A DNA stretch of 64,000 bases. Source: Guyanagaster necrorhizus. Lineage: Eukaryota > Basidiomycota > Agaricomycetes > Agaricales > Physalacriaceae. Below the pieces are notes generated by a model. That model made no database searches. It was not told the origin of the DNA and saw only the letters and a list, made by a program, of their open reading frames with translations. Where the stretch lies: assembly GCF_019112545.1 (NCBI RefSeq), contig NW_025064907.1, positions 482,631-546,630 of the forward strand, written 5' to 3'. A program made the position numbers and the translations under genes. Shown piece after piece: positions 1 to 12,524 of the stretch (its first letter is position 1; each line of letters opens with the position of its first letter).

Positions 1-193
1 AGCTTAGTTCTTGCTGTAACACCCCAGTCTCAAACTAAAGTTTATCTTCACCAAACTACTCTCGAGCTCTTACTACTTGAGCCTTGATTCACTTCCACTA
101 TTAACTTCTGTGAACTCAGTCAGACATACCTGAAGTGCGAGGTACCGAACTGTTTATCACGTGTTGATAGTCATGTGAAACTTGGGCTTAACA
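1..193 (+). repeat. Element A 5' LTR, 3' part only
   Basis: Matches the last 193 bases of the 3' LTR at 7750-8266. It ends in the GGGCTTAACA terminus shared by all LTRs of this family. The TATA box lies outside the window. The predicted RNA start region, with the AGTCTCAAACTAA self-primer, is at about 26-38. Confidence 0.92.
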
Positions 194-194
194 A

Positions 195-207
195 TTAGTT
201 TGAGACT
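195..207 (+). other. Element A primer-binding site, self-priming type
   Basis: TTAGTTTGAGACT begins two bases after the 5' LTR. It is the exact reverse complement of AGTCTCAAACTAA inside the LTR (8099-8111 in the 3' copy), 13 of 13 bases. That LTR sequence starts 34 nt after the T of the TATA-like TATTTAAG (8065), about where an RNA 5' end is expected. The Tf1/sushi group of gypsy elements primes reverse transcription by folding the RNA 5' end onto the primer site; this is the same geometry. No tRNA 3'-end complement was noticed here. Confidence 0.8.
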
Positions 208-249
208 TTCTCATTCTCTTTCTCAAGCCCAATTGTGCTGAGAAACTGA

Positions 250-3200
250 ATGCCTCCTGCTCTTGATCCCTCCAATCTGAACTTCACCCATGAGTTCTTT
301 GAACTCTTAGCATCTATTATAGGAATCTTGATCGGTCTTCTAGTGATCATACAGCTGTGCCGTAGATGCCAATCGATCGTAGCTTGGACAATCAGGCACT
401 ATCATGAATTCCAACATATTCGAACCATCCTCTGAAATGTCATGCCAGACCTCCTCCTCCATGACATCCCTGCCTCTGCCCGACAGTCTTTCCAACCTGC
501 CAAAGGAACTGACCCAGAAAGTGTCCCTGAGAGCTTGGCTCAAGGGCATGCTAGGGAAGAAGAAGAGAAGCAGTACCAGCAGCACACATACCCCCTGTGA
601 CCCCTGACAGCAGTCGTCTGAAACCCTGACAACCCTTGGGCTGCAGGGTTTCAATGACCTAGACCCAACACCCCCATCCTGTCCCCCCAGCACAGTATCA
701 CAGCAACCAGGCCAGCAACCCCCATCTCTAGCACTGGTCTTGGGCACCATGCTAGAGACTCCCTGGATGCCCCATGAATGGCTCGAGGAACCAGTGGTTC
801 CAGGGGCCACGGGTCCTGATATACCTCCTCTATACGATACAGCAGCATTAACAATGGGAATGATGATTACTGGCACGACGACAGCAATGAGTGCCACTGG
901 TGGCGAGCTGCTGCCACCGAGGCCGACAGGATGGAGTGCCACCCAGTTGGTGGTGATACTAGCAGAACAGAAGGCGTATGAGCAGTACCAAGCAGAATGC
1001 GACCAGCCAGCCCCATCGTCCTGGGTCCCTCGAGAGAGAACCCAGTATGACGTGCCCAAAACCTTTCTGAGTACAGGCAGGACCAGGCATGTATCGACAA
1101 CAAGATTACGAGGGAGAACACCCTCTTTGGGAGGTATCTCTGAGCATGAGCAGCAGAGGAGCGCAGGAGAGATGAGGGAGGTAGTAGGACCACAACCATC
1201 ATTAAAACCACCACACCCGACTCGCCTTTCAGAGAACCTGCCACTCCCGCCAGTGAGTCTGACCCCTGGGCTGACTACCATGAGGAAGAGATCCAGCCCT
1301 ATCTCAACAACAACCACCCATTATCTTATGGGACCGATACCATTGCAGAGATGGAGGATATCCCAGTCTGGGGAGATGGAATTCCAGCTGAGAGAGGCAC
1401 CATCGGGGGAGACGATGAGAGTATCGACCTCACTGGCAACCTTAAGAGGTTCCTCGATGGAGCCTTCATGGCCCTTTTCCTCAACCCAAAGTTTTACAGA
1501 AACTTCCATCGGTATCACAGAGCAATGGTGCTGGGAGCAACAACAAGCATCGAGGAGCCGCCAGAGCAGCCCGAATGACAGTCTACTCCTCGCCCTGGAC
1601 CCAGTGATGCTGGACCTAGCACATAGCCCCAGTCTGACCGAGCTGGAAGTTTACAACCTGCCCAGCAGTTCCCTCTCCGAGGATGAGGAGGGAACCGATA
1701 TAGACGATGAGGCTGAGGAGGCCGACCTCCATTGGGAGAGCAGGGATCTGCTCTCTAGCTGGACAGAGAAATTCAGACCCATGACAGATGAAGAATTACG
1801 ATGGGAAGCATGCAAGGTGAGGGAGGGGGAGTTCACTTGGTTGTATCAAGAGCAGGTAGCTGAGTTATGGAAGGACAATCTTTGATTAAGATTGTCCTTA
1901 GGACAAAGGTATACTTTCATGGACTTCCTTGAAAAAGAGGAGATTTTACAGTATGTGGCCACTGAGCAGGCCATTTTTAACTTTAATCAAAGATATTCAC
2001 ATTATCAGATGGGACCATTACTGCCATACAAGCCGAAATATGGTGGAAGAATGGCACCAAGAATGTGGATGCCGAGTGTAATGCCATCCAAAACAGCAGA
2101 CATGGCACCTTCAATTCGAATGACATCTTCTCGATACTCGTTTGCCATGTCGGCCATCCACAGCATGGCATCTCAGCTTGCCAGGAGCCAACCACAGGCA
2201 GCCTGGCAACACCCTGGCTCGTAGAGGCTGCCTCCTTTTCTGTGGCCCTTCACTGGACAGCCGCCTCTAGACGAAGCTGAAGGCAGTGGGGATCCGGTAC
2301 CCAAGCCACCTCCCCTAACAGAAGATGACCCTGAGGCACTTGCCCAGGGCTGAACTATCAGGAATGGGAGGATCGTTTGAAAGGAAGTCCCCAAGCTGGA
2401 AAGTCCCATTGCTGATGACAGATCCCTTTATTTATTCCCAGGGCCTCCAAAGGGGTGGGTGCAGCTGCCCCATGGTGGACTCCCAAACCCGATGCCCGCC
2501 CTCAATGCCGCTGCTCAAATCCTTCAGGTCAAACCAATTCTTTGTGCAGAACTCCACCTCTTTCGGGGGGCATCTGATGACATCAATCATTTCCTGGTCG
2601 ACTGCGACCAATATTTCCAGGTGTTTGCCCCATATTTCCTCACCAACATGTACAAAGTAACGTTTGTCATCACTCACATGGCAGACAAGGCCAAAGTGTG
2701 GTGGGTTCTAATCGCCCCCACTTTCTGGTCTACTATCAGGGACCATCACTAATACCCTGCATGGCCAGTCTTCAAACAAATGATCAGAGACAAATTCACA
2801 GACCCCACAGTCCAGGAAGTCCACAAACAGAAGATGAAGGAATTCAAGATGGCCAGAAAGCTGGCCACAGATTACTTCGACAAGTTAGAATGACTCAGCA
2901 CACTTGCTGGGGTTTGAGAAGATGTTGCCAACACTGGATGCATGGTCGAATACATGAAAATGGGACTACCATCCTATTACCTCATAACTATCTCCGATAT
3001 CAGCAGGGATATTCTGGTCAGCTATGATGAATAGAAGAGCCGGATCATCACCATGTACAAGGAGCGACAACAGCAGAAGGCAGAAGCAACTACCCTGGCC
3101 TATGGCCATCAAAGCCAGGGACAGAGACAGGGATAGAGCCCAAAGCCCTCTACCTCTGGTATGACTACATCTGTCAGGCCTGGCGGCTTGACCTCAACTT

Positions 3201-3457
3201 CTTATGGAATGAAGCAAACCAGTATGGGCACGACATATACCAGAACAGGTCAGCCAATGGATGTAGATCACCTCAAGAAGGGGAGGAAGTGTTTCAATTG
3301 TGGCCAAAAAGGCCACATGGCACGAAACTGCCCTCAGAAGAAGAACAAGCACATGAGAGAAGAAATCCAGGCACAGATTGCTGAGTTGATGAAGGAAGAT
3401 GAAGACCTCGGGCATGAAGATAAACCTGAGGAGGTAAAAGACGGGGCTGAGCAGTAG
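250..3457 (+). pseudogene. Element A gag (broken)
   Basis: Structural protein of the retrotransposon. It begins with a short open stretch (250-435) holding a predicted membrane helix (FFELLASIIGILIGLLVII), followed by an in-frame TGA where B has CAA, as expected if both come from CGA. A conserved patch LKRFLDGAFMALFLNPKFY lies at about 1440-1500. The capsid-like part is at about 2530-2750 (RGASDDINHFLVDCDQYF, AKVWWVLIAPTFW). A CCHC zinc knuckle (CFNCGQKGHMARNC) is near 3292-3333. Several frameshifts and stops separate these parts, so no intact protein is possible. The 325-codon open frame on the opposite strand (1317-340) is probably a by-product of base composition. Confidence 0.82.
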
Positions 3458-3471
3458 GCGATTCAACTGCC

Positions 3472-6400
3472 TTGGCCAAGGACAAGAGTAATGGGTCTCC
3501 TTCTGCTGGACAGATTGACATTTCTTCCTCTATAGTATTACCGCCTATGTCTAAATTATGCATGTATTTGAATATATCTGACCCTATTACTCAGAATCCA
3601 GAATTGCCTAAAAAACCGACTTCAACAACTCAAGCGCCAACAAAGGGCCAAAGAGGGGCAGAGAGCCCCAAAGGTGCGTTATCATCAACAAATCATCAAA
3701 CTAAAAATATGAAACAGACTCAATCGCCTTTGGGCTGAACTGAGACAGAGGGCCTCATAATGTGGCTCAAACCATTTGATACCGAATGGACTTGGCGAGC
3801 CATCAAAGATGCCAAGGACAAAGCAGCAGCAAAAGCCATACTCAAAAATTAGATACACAAAACACAAGCCGAAGAAGTAATTGATGAGATGATCACCAGA
3901 ATGAAAGCTGCAGAACAGTGTCAGGCCCTGGAATGGTTGGATGAATTACATGGACCACGAAAATTCATTCAATGCATCAAACTCCCAGGACATGACTTAT
4001 TAACCAAGGCCTAGATCAAGACATTAACGTCCCGATTGACCCATGTGGTCACTGCCTTAATTGACAGTGGCTGCACAGGGAGTAGCATCAATCGAGCCTT
4101 TGTCGACAAAAACAAACTGCCCACTCAAGCAACAGCAGTGCCTATTCCCATCTACAATATGGACAGAACTAGAAACCAAGCCAGTTTGATCACTGAATAT
4201 GTTGAGCTTAGGCTCACCATTGGTGATCATTCGGAATAGATTGACCTGGCAGTAACCGATCTAAGAACCAAGGAAATATTCCTTGGACATGATTGGCTAA
4301 TATGACATAATCTGTTGATCAATTGGAAGACCAGACGCATCATCTTTGCCCAATGCCATTGCCAAAAAACCTCATTCAAACTACCAGATGCAGACCCTGA
4401 AGATCGGTGGGACAAGAAAATGGAAGACAGCAAAACAATCCTTGCCATTGACCCCCAAAGGGCCATTAACATTCAGGCCACATACCATGCTAATGACCTA
4501 GTGGCAAGGGCGAATGCAGAGAAGGAGGAGAAAACATTCAAAGAAATGGTACCTATGTGGGCCTGTGATTTTTGGGATTTGTTCGAAAAAGAAAGTTTCG
4601 ATGAACTACCTGATACAAAACTCTGGGACCATGCTATCAAATTGATCCCTAACTCCAATGCTAACCTAGATTGCAAGTGTTATCCACTTAGCAATAATGA
4701 ACAACAGGAACTGGACAAGTTTCTTGAAGAAAACTTGTCTAGTGGAAGAATCCGACCACCAAAGTCACCAATGGCCTCACCCTTCTTTTTCGTCAAAAAG
4801 AAAGACGGGAAACTACGACCAGTACAAGATTACCAAAAACTCAATGAGATGACAATCAAAAATCATTATCCACTTCCCTTGATTGCAGAGTTAATGGACA
4901 AACTCCGAGAGGCCAAATATTATACCAAATTGGATGTCTGATGGGGGTATAATAACATACGCATCAAAGAAGGCGACGAATGGAAGGCCACTTTTTGAAC
5001 TAACCACGGTTTATTCAAACCAACAGTCATGTTCTTCGGACTAACCAACTCACTGGCCACCTTCCAGTGGATGATGAATGACATCTTCAAAGATCTCATT
5101 GCCACAGGAAAGATGACAATCTACTTGGATGACATCCTCATTATGACCAAAACCAAGAAGGAACACCAAAGGATAGTACAACAAGTACTATCCTTGATGA
5201 GGAAACATCAACTTTTCCTCAAAGCCGAGAAGTGTGAATTCGAGGTATTGGAAACAGAATACCTTGGAGTCATCATCAGTGAAGGAAGCATTTGAATGGA
5301 CCCCATCAAGATAGCGGGAGTAACTGAATGGCTGGAACCAACCAAGAAAAAGGAACTACAATCCTTTTTAGGGTTTACCAACTTCTACCGATGGTTCATC
5401 TGGGACTACAGCAAAATAGTCCAACCAATGACGCAATTAACCAGAAATTCCCCATGGACTTGGGGAATTTCCCAATGGGAAGCATTCAATGACCTCAAAT
5501 GCCGATTAGCTGAGGACATGATCCTGACTGTACCAAGCCAGGATGGAAGGTTCCAGGTGAAAGCTGACTCCAGCAAAGGCACGATTGAGGCCATACTGTC
5601 ACAAGAACAAGATGGCAAATGGTGATCAGTCACCTTTATGTCAAAAGCACTCACTGTGACAGAGCACAACTATGAGATCTATGACAAAGAACTCCTCGCC
5701 ATAATGCTTGCCCTTACCGAATGGTGGCATTATCTCATTGGAGCCAATCACATGTTCGAGATCTGGACAGATCATCAGAACCTTCGATACTTCTGACAAC
5801 CCCAAAAGCTTAATTGCAGACAAGCCAGATGGGTCACAGAACTATCAGAATATGAGTATATGCTACACCACAAGGCCAGAGCAGCAAACAAGAAGGCTGA
5901 CTTCCTCAGCCACAGGGTGGATCATAACCAAGGAGGAGATGACAACAAAGAGGTCATGCTACTATGACCAGAACACTTCCGAGCAATGATAATGCCGATG
6001 GAAGAAGAGATGCATGAATGCATCAAGAGTGCCACTCGGGATCCCAACAAGTGGGATCAAAGAATCGCCCCATCACTCAACTATGAACGCAGGCTAAAAA
6101 AGGAAGGGGGATTGATCCGTTATGATGAACGAATTTACATCCCAAGAGATCAGTGACTTCAGGGTGAGATCATTGCCACATGTCATGATCACACAACCGC
6201 CGGACACCCCAGAATCGCTAAAACAAAGGAATTGGTCTTAAGGGAATATTGGTGGTCAAAAATGGATCATGACATCATCTGATATGTCAAAGCTTGTGAA
6301 GTTTGCCAGCAAGGCAAAACTTCAACACAACCCAGAGCAGCCCCACTCCACTCAAATGAGGTCTCTTCATCACCATGGACTCACATTTCAGTAGATATGA

Positions 6401-7639
6401 TAACTGGACTTTCCGAAAGTGACAGCTATGATGCTATTATCGTCATAGTCAATCACTTCTTGAAGATGATCATTCTGATCACCTGCTCTACAGAATTGAC
6501 ATCTAAGGGATGGGCAAAAATACTACGAGACGAGATTTATGCAAAATATGGCATGCCTCAAGTAGTGATTTTGGACAGAGGACTGCAATTTGTCTCAAAA
6601 TTCTTGAATGATTTGTATCACCTCCTCAACAGCATATCACCTACAGATGGACAGCCAAACGGAATGGGCCAACCAGAAAATTGAAAAGTATTTATGACTT
6701 TTTATTGGTTACTGGCAAGACGACTGGATGGAATGGCTAGCATTAGCAGCATTCCAACACAACAACAGAATTCACACCACAACAGGTAAAACACCGTTCT
6801 TTGTAAATTACAGATGGAACCCACCAGTTGCACAAACAGGACAGCTCCACACAACAACATCCACTTCAATGGACTTTGCAATGACAATGACAAAGATCTA
6901 TGAAGAAACAAAGACCGCCCTCGAAAAGGCTGCTTCAATGATGAAAAAGCAGTATGACAAGCACCGACGGGCAGCACATGAATATTCAACCAATGATAAA
7001 GTTTGGTTGGATACTACGAATCTTCATCTACCAAGGCCAAAACAAAAACTAGCAGACAAATGGACAGGCCCCTTCAAAGTCATCACCAAGATCGGCAAAT
7101 CTGCATATAAACTGAAACTTCCAGCTACTTGGAGAATTCATGATGTTTTTAACGAAATATTGTTGACACCATACATAGCACCAGCCTTCCCAAACCAAGA
7201 ATGACCACCTCCACCTCCACCAGAACTCATCGATGATGAAGAACACTATGAAGTCGATGAGATACTAAACCACAAAACCCGAAAAGTTAAAGTATGAGGG
7301 GGAGGCATGAAAACAACTGTTGACTATCTAGTCAGCTGGAAGGGCTATAGACCAGAATCAAACCAATGGGTCAATGAAAAATATATGAATGCGGACGATG
7401 CCATTCACAACTATGAACACAGAATCAACAAAGTGGATGACGAGAGGGTCATGTTTAATATTATATCTGCCAAACATGACAGGGCAACAAAAGGAAGGGA
7501 GATGATATCTAGTCAGATACACAGCAATCAACCTGCCAACAGCAGAGGCCATGTAGGAGAGGACAATGAAGATGACTCTGGAATGAATAAACCACCATGG
7601 TGGGGACATACAATGAAGAGCAATCTAGGATGCCTTTGA
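3472..7639 (+). pseudogene. Element A pol: PR-RT-RNase H-integrase-chromodomain (broken)
   Basis: Polyprotein that would copy and integrate the element. The aspartic protease motif ALIDSGCTGSS is near 4054-4086. The RT has the YLDDILIMT active site near 5122-5148, and RNase H follows (5296-5800). The integrase zinc region (HTTAGHP ... CEVCQQGK) is at about 6190-6320, with catalytic-core remnants to about 7000. The C-terminal chromodomain (EEHYEVDEIL ... YLVSWKGYRPESNQWVNEKY) is at about 7240-7385. Many stops are present, often TGA where related copies have CGA, for example 5794-5796 in RNase H. Both gag and pol are decayed, so this is a pseudogene. Confidence 0.88.
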
Positions 7640-7749
7640 CTCGTTTGAAGCCTGCAGACAAGGGGTCCAGTAGATCGGCCATCTCCTGAATGGCGGGGAG
7701 GACTTACCCTAACTAAACCATCAGGACGATGGTCTTAAGGAGGGGGTAA

Positions 7750-8266
7750 TGTTACGATTTTTCCTATTTTCTTTTCTTTTTCCTCAAAAGTGATCCCTAT
7801 CTTTGCTTAGTCAGGGCACTTAGGCCAGTGCTTAAGACTGTGGGAATGCTTAGCTCAGCAACCCAGTTGGTCACTCTCCTATCACGCTGCTGTGTGCTGT
7901 GAAGGGAGAGACAATACCCCTTTCATCTTCCACTTGCAGTGCAATGACAACAGCACAACAGCAAGACAACAGCTTTTGTGGAGAGCCTGGCAACAACAGA
8001 GAAACAGCTCTACAACAGACAATATCTTTTGTGAATAGTTATTAATAGCCAGATAACAGAACAGTATTTAAGTAGCTTAGTTCTTGCTGTAACACCCCAG
8101 TCTCAAACTAAAGTTTATCTTCACCAAACTACTCTCGAGCTCTTACTACTTGAGCCTTGATTCACTTCTGCTATTAACTTCTGTGAACTCAGTCAGACAT
8201 ACCTGAAGTGCGAGGTACCGAACTGTTTATCACGTGTTGATAGTCACATGAAACTTGGGCTTAACA
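7750..8266 (+). repeat. Element A 3' LTR, 517 bp
   Basis: Starts TGTTACGATT directly after the purine tract AAGGAGGGGGTAA (7737-7749) and ends GGGCTTAACA. It contains the TATA-like TATTTAAG (8065-8072) and, 34 nt downstream, the self-primer sequence AGTCTCAAACTAA (8099-8111). It has the same length as the reconstituted LTR of element B. Confidence 0.93.
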
Positions 8267-8321
8267 GAGGTACTGAACTGTTTATCACGTGTTAATAGTC
8301 ACATGGAGTTTGAGCTTAACA
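8267..8321 (+). repeat. Tail fragment of an older gypsy LTR
   Basis: Fifty-five bases that repeat the last 55 bases of the preceding LTR with several differences, ending GAGCTTAACA. It most resembles the B-type LTR. The likely reading is that element A inserted into an older LTR and left this tail on its right. Confidence 0.8.
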
Positions 8322-10252
8322 GCACAGCTCAGATTAAATCAAAATCTCTGACACACAATACATGACTCAAAGCTTAGCATTCTAAGCAGAAACCAATCAC
8401 AAACACATCCACCAGTGCCAAAGAGCTCAGATCTCTATACACAAGCTTCCAAACTGATCATAGATCCACAAGATTCAAACCTATATGATCCAGAGACACA
8501 AAACACAATAAATGCCATTTGACAGACCTAAAGAGTTTGAACCTCTACCATCTGTAGTGCTGCACATCACAAACACCTTAAAAACTCAAAATAGTGCCCT
8601 TCAGACACTGCTCTTTTATTCTCAGGCTAGAGTGCAATCCAAAACCTCTTATCAAATCAAACTCAAGTCTCTCATGAGCTTCTATGCCTTGCTTAGTTCT
8701 CAGATCTCTCTTAATGATATTACTAATCAGTCTATTCTCTCATCTGAAGTTACAAACACAAACTCAGAGCTATAGTGCAAGGCTTTTTGTACCTAATACA
8801 CTGCAACTGTAGGGGGTCAGAACTTATATTCTGCTCATACAATATGGTATTTAAATACTCTACTGAGGTACTTACTAATACAACTCTATTATAGTATCTT
8901 CAAAGCATGGGACTCTGTTCTAGATCCCACAGGTATTATTTGTGTGCATATTGCAGTTGTCATGCTTATTCTGTTTCAGATCAGGACTGTGCCTGCTGTT
9001 GTTAAGTCCAAGTGACATATGATCAAAACACATGATAAATGAACACTGTATTGAGTTTGTACAGTCATATTCAAGTTTATTATGTGTGTTTGTATAGCAT
9101 AGTGTTTCAAGGCCTTTGCAAGTAGCTTAAGGTAAAATGGTAAAGAATGAACTTTAGCTCAAAGCTGAGTATCTACAGTAAGAGCTATGCTACTTATATA
9201 CTGTTCATTGGCAAAGTAAAAATAGTCCTGCTAATTATGCATTTCTAAGCTACTGTGCTTCTTGCCCTGAAGCATTGTTACTGTCTACAAAAGAGTATTG
9301 TCCACTGTCAAGGATATTGCTGAGTGTTAAAGAACAATAGCTGACTCTGCCTATTATAGTGACTAAGCAGGTCCCACAGTGCTAAATGCTGATCTAAATG
9401 CCCTGACTAAGCAGAAATAGAGGTTATTCAAGAAAAGAAATAGAAAAAATCATAATAGCTGTTTTCTCACTAGCTGATATTGGCTAGCTGGTCTAGCCAG
9501 ATCTGCTCACTTTTTTATTTCTCCAATGAAGCATTCTGACATCAGAGAACTGTTTCAAGCCTCTCAGAGTCATCTTTCATATCTGAAGTCAGCCACAATG
9601 ACTATGCTCTCTTTTCCAATATTTAGACATTCTGTCTGACTCATAATATGTCCCACTTCTGGTCTAGCATGTATCAATTAATCCACCCAATGGATATGTA
9701 TCATACCTCAGTATAATGCAGATTCCCTTGCAGTGTTATGCATATTAAGGCACTGTAAGTACATGCACAAGTCTCTGAGCATTATGCATGCTATTCACTC
9801 TTTGGTAGTATTTCTCTATTTACTACTTGTTGTTATTATTCTATTTTTCTGTTCAACATTCAGTTATTCAGATACCTTTCTTTGGGTCTCAGCTCTCTGT
9901 TCTAGAGCATATCCCATCAGTATATCAATAGATATGCATTTTTGATCAATGTGATCAGAATTGCTGATCATATTTTGATTATACTCTTTTTATTTTTAGC
10001 ATGTCTTCTTGTAATGATATTAGCACATTTAAAGCCAAGTGCTAGAACCTCACATGCAGTATAACCCCTCTGGTATTAGTCTATCACTAAGCCATGCACT
10101 CTGCTCATTGTAACTTCAGTTTAGCATTATAATGGCTATGTTTCTTTGTGCTCTAGCCCTATTTTCAGTTACATGCTTAGTGGACTGAAATATAATCCAT
10201 GTATTCTCAAATTTCACAAATTTACATGCCTGAACATGGAGAGAGCATGTCA
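8322..10252 (-). repeat. LTR-X, second copy, truncated and interrupted
   Basis: Reverse complement of roughly 48086-49605. Shared stretches include the CATGTCA end at 10252 (complement of the TGACATG start at 48086) and the GATCAATGTGATCAG region near 9946. Its right-hand part is missing where the older LTR begins at 8321. A solo gypsy LTR (9000-9457) interrupts it. It lies inside gypsy remnant G. The short open frames here (for example 8512-8775, 9733-9945) look like chance and I call no gene. Confidence 0.75.
9000..9457 (-). repeat. Solo gypsy LTR inside LTR-X
   Basis: Reads TGTTAAGTCC ... AATCATAATA on the plus strand, the reverse complement of the A/B/D-type LTR. It is flanked by perfect 5-bp duplications GCTGT (8995-8999 and 9458-9462). 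The self-primer sequence TTAGCTCAAAGCT is present at 9154-9166. There are no internal genes, so it is a product of LTR-LTR recombination. Confidence 0.88.
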
Positions 10253-12055
10253 CTGTGATCAAACAAAACTATAAGATATATGACAAGGAACTCCTAGCAA
10301 TAATGCTTGCTCTGGCTGAGTGGTGGCATTACCTCATCAGCACATCCCAGACCTTTAAAATATGAATGGACCATCAGAATCTCTGATACTTCTGATTGCC
10401 ATAGAAGCTCAACTGATGATAGGCACACTGAGTGATAGAGCTGTTGGAATACTAATACACACTACACCACAAGGCTGGGATGGCAAACAAGACAGACTTA
10501 TTGAGTAGGTGTGCAGATCATAATCAGGAGGGAGAAGACAATAACAGAGTGATGTTGTTAAAATCCAAGCATTTCTGAGCAATGATAATGCCAATGGAGA
10601 AGAATACTCATGAACAGATCAAGAGTGCAATGAGAAACACAGGATTTTGTGATCAGCACATCACACCATTAATCAACCACATCCAAGGGATGACTAAGGT
10701 CAATAACCTCATCTACTATGACAACCACATTTATATTCCATGAGATTAACACCTCTAAGAGAAGATCATTGCTATACACTATAATCATATCACTGTGAGA
10801 CATTCAGAGATTACAAAAACAAAAGAGCTAATTCTGTGAAACTATTGGTGGCTGAAAATAGGACAAGATATCAAGAAGTATGTTAAAGAATGCAAAACAT
10901 GCCAGTGAACCAAGTTGATGATCTAAGTACAAGTCACACCACTCCACTCTAATGAAGTATTTACTAAGCTATAGACCCACATTTCTGTTGACATGATCAC
11001 TGGACTATCAGACTGCAATAGCTATGATGCCATCATCATCATCTCTACTGCATGTTCAACAAAGTTAATCTCAGAAGGATGAGCCAAGATCCTTTAAGAC
11101 AAGGTATATGCCAAACATAGAATACTGTAAGTCATCATTTCTGACTGAGGCCTACAATTCATCTCAAAATTCCTCAATAATCTCTACTATTTCCTGAATA
11201 TCTGCAGCAATGTGTCTATGGCCTACCATCCTCAGACAAATAGCTAAACAGAATGGGTCAATCAAAAGCTCAAAAAGTGTCTGAGGATGTTTATTAACTA
11301 TTGACAAGATGACTGGATAGAATGGCTTGCCTTGGCAGCATTTCAATATAACAACCAGATTCACTCTATAACAGGTAAGACACCATTCTTCATGAATCAT
11401 AATAGACACCCTTGCATAGCTATATCTGAACAATACTATATTACAACCCTGGCATCCTCTGACTTTGCAACTCTAATGATGTCAATTCACAATGAGATAT
11501 ACACAGCACTCAAAAAGGCTGCCACCATCATGAAAGTGCAATATAATAAACACTAATGTCTGATACATAAATGTGCTATTAATAATAAAGTTTAGTTGAA
11601 TACAACCAACCTCCATCTCTTCTGTCCCAAATGAAAACTCACTGGCAAGTGCACTGGTCTATTTACAATTCTTGCTAAAGTAGGCTCTTCTGCCTACCAT
11701 CTCCATCTTCTCAATGTCTGACACATACATTCTGTTTTTAATAAATCACTGATATCTCCATACATTGCCTCTATTTTCCTTAACCAAGAACAACTACTCT
11801 CTCTGAAACCCATTTTAGTTAAGGATGAAGAACACTACAAAGTCAATCAAATTCTATATTACAGAACCCACAAAGTTCATGCTTCTAGAGGAAAGATCTC
11901 AAATGATGGTCAATTATCTTATCAGCTGGAAGGGATATGGCCCAGAGTCTGACCAGTAGATCAATGAATGCTATATCAATGCCAACAATGCTATCTATAA
12001 CTATCAACTCTTCTTAGAATAAACCATCAGGATGATGATCTTAAGAAGAGTGTAA
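10253..12055 (+). pseudogene. Gypsy remnant G: RNase H, integrase, chromodomain, heavily decayed
   Basis: Begins in mid-RNase H (TVIKQNYKIYDKELLAIM) at the edge of LTR-X. It continues through integrase (an AAFQYNNQIHSITGKTPFF patch near 11332) to a chromodomain-like patch (LISWKGYGPES near 11920), in the same order as in A, B and F. Stops occur every few dozen codons and CpG is almost absent. This is the most decayed gypsy copy of the window. The 5' half is missing from the window because LTR-X and later insertions interrupt it. Confidence 0.82.
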
Positions 12056-12524
12056 TATTATAATTTTTTTCTATTTTTCTTTACTTTTTACTCCTATTTT
12101 TTATCTTATCAGAGCACCTATCTAATCTTGAGTGCATAGTTTGAGACATGAGATGATTATGCAATACAATAGGTAATCCACATCATTATTCTGCAGACAG
12201 CAATGAATAGCTCAACAAGAGACAGTATCTCATTGTTTGAGCTCCAATGACCAGAGACAATGTGGACTATAGCACAGAAACATACAATTAATAATACTAT
12301 ATTTATCCACAAATGAAACAGTATATAAGTAGCATAGCTCTTACTGTAGATACCCAGCTTTGAGCTAAAGTTTATTTTATACTATCTTTTTTCAAGCCTG
12401 ACTGTTCTTGGTCTTAGAGTATTATGCCTACTTGATATATATAGTGAACTCTGATATGACTGTACAAACTTGATACAGTGTCAGTTTATCACATGTTTAG
12501 GTTACATGCACTTTAGATTTAATA
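12056..12524 (+). repeat. Gypsy remnant G 3' LTR
   Basis: A decayed LTR (TATTATAATTTTT for TGTTACGATTTTT) that follows a degraded purine tract. TATATAAG lies at 12322-12329, and AGCTTTGAGCTAA at 12356-12368, again exactly 34 nt after the TATA T. It ends near 12524, where LINE sequence resumes. Confidence 0.78.

Larger units (their letters stand above)
1..8266 (+). mobile_element. Element A: Ty3/gypsy chromovirus, 5' end cut by window edge
   Basis: This is an LTR retrotransposon in the order LTR, gag, protease, RT, RNase H, integrase, chromodomain, LTR. Its 3' LTR (7750-8266, 517 bp) and the part of the 5' LTR in the window (1-193) are nearly identical. A purine tract (7737-7749) abuts the 3' LTR. 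Every coding domain is recognisable but interrupted by stops and frameshifts, so this copy is dead. It belongs to the same family as B (15510-31908), D and F. Its 3' side abuts the tail of an older LTR (8267-8321), so it probably inserted into an existing LTR. No target duplication can be checked because the left end is outside the window. Confidence 0.93.

Noticed and set aside
340..1317. A 325-codon open frame antisense to element A gag
   Set aside because: It lies opposite the gag head, has no recognisable domain, is not matched by an equally long frame in B or D, and CpG loss on the sense strand removes stops on the other. Treated as a shadow.
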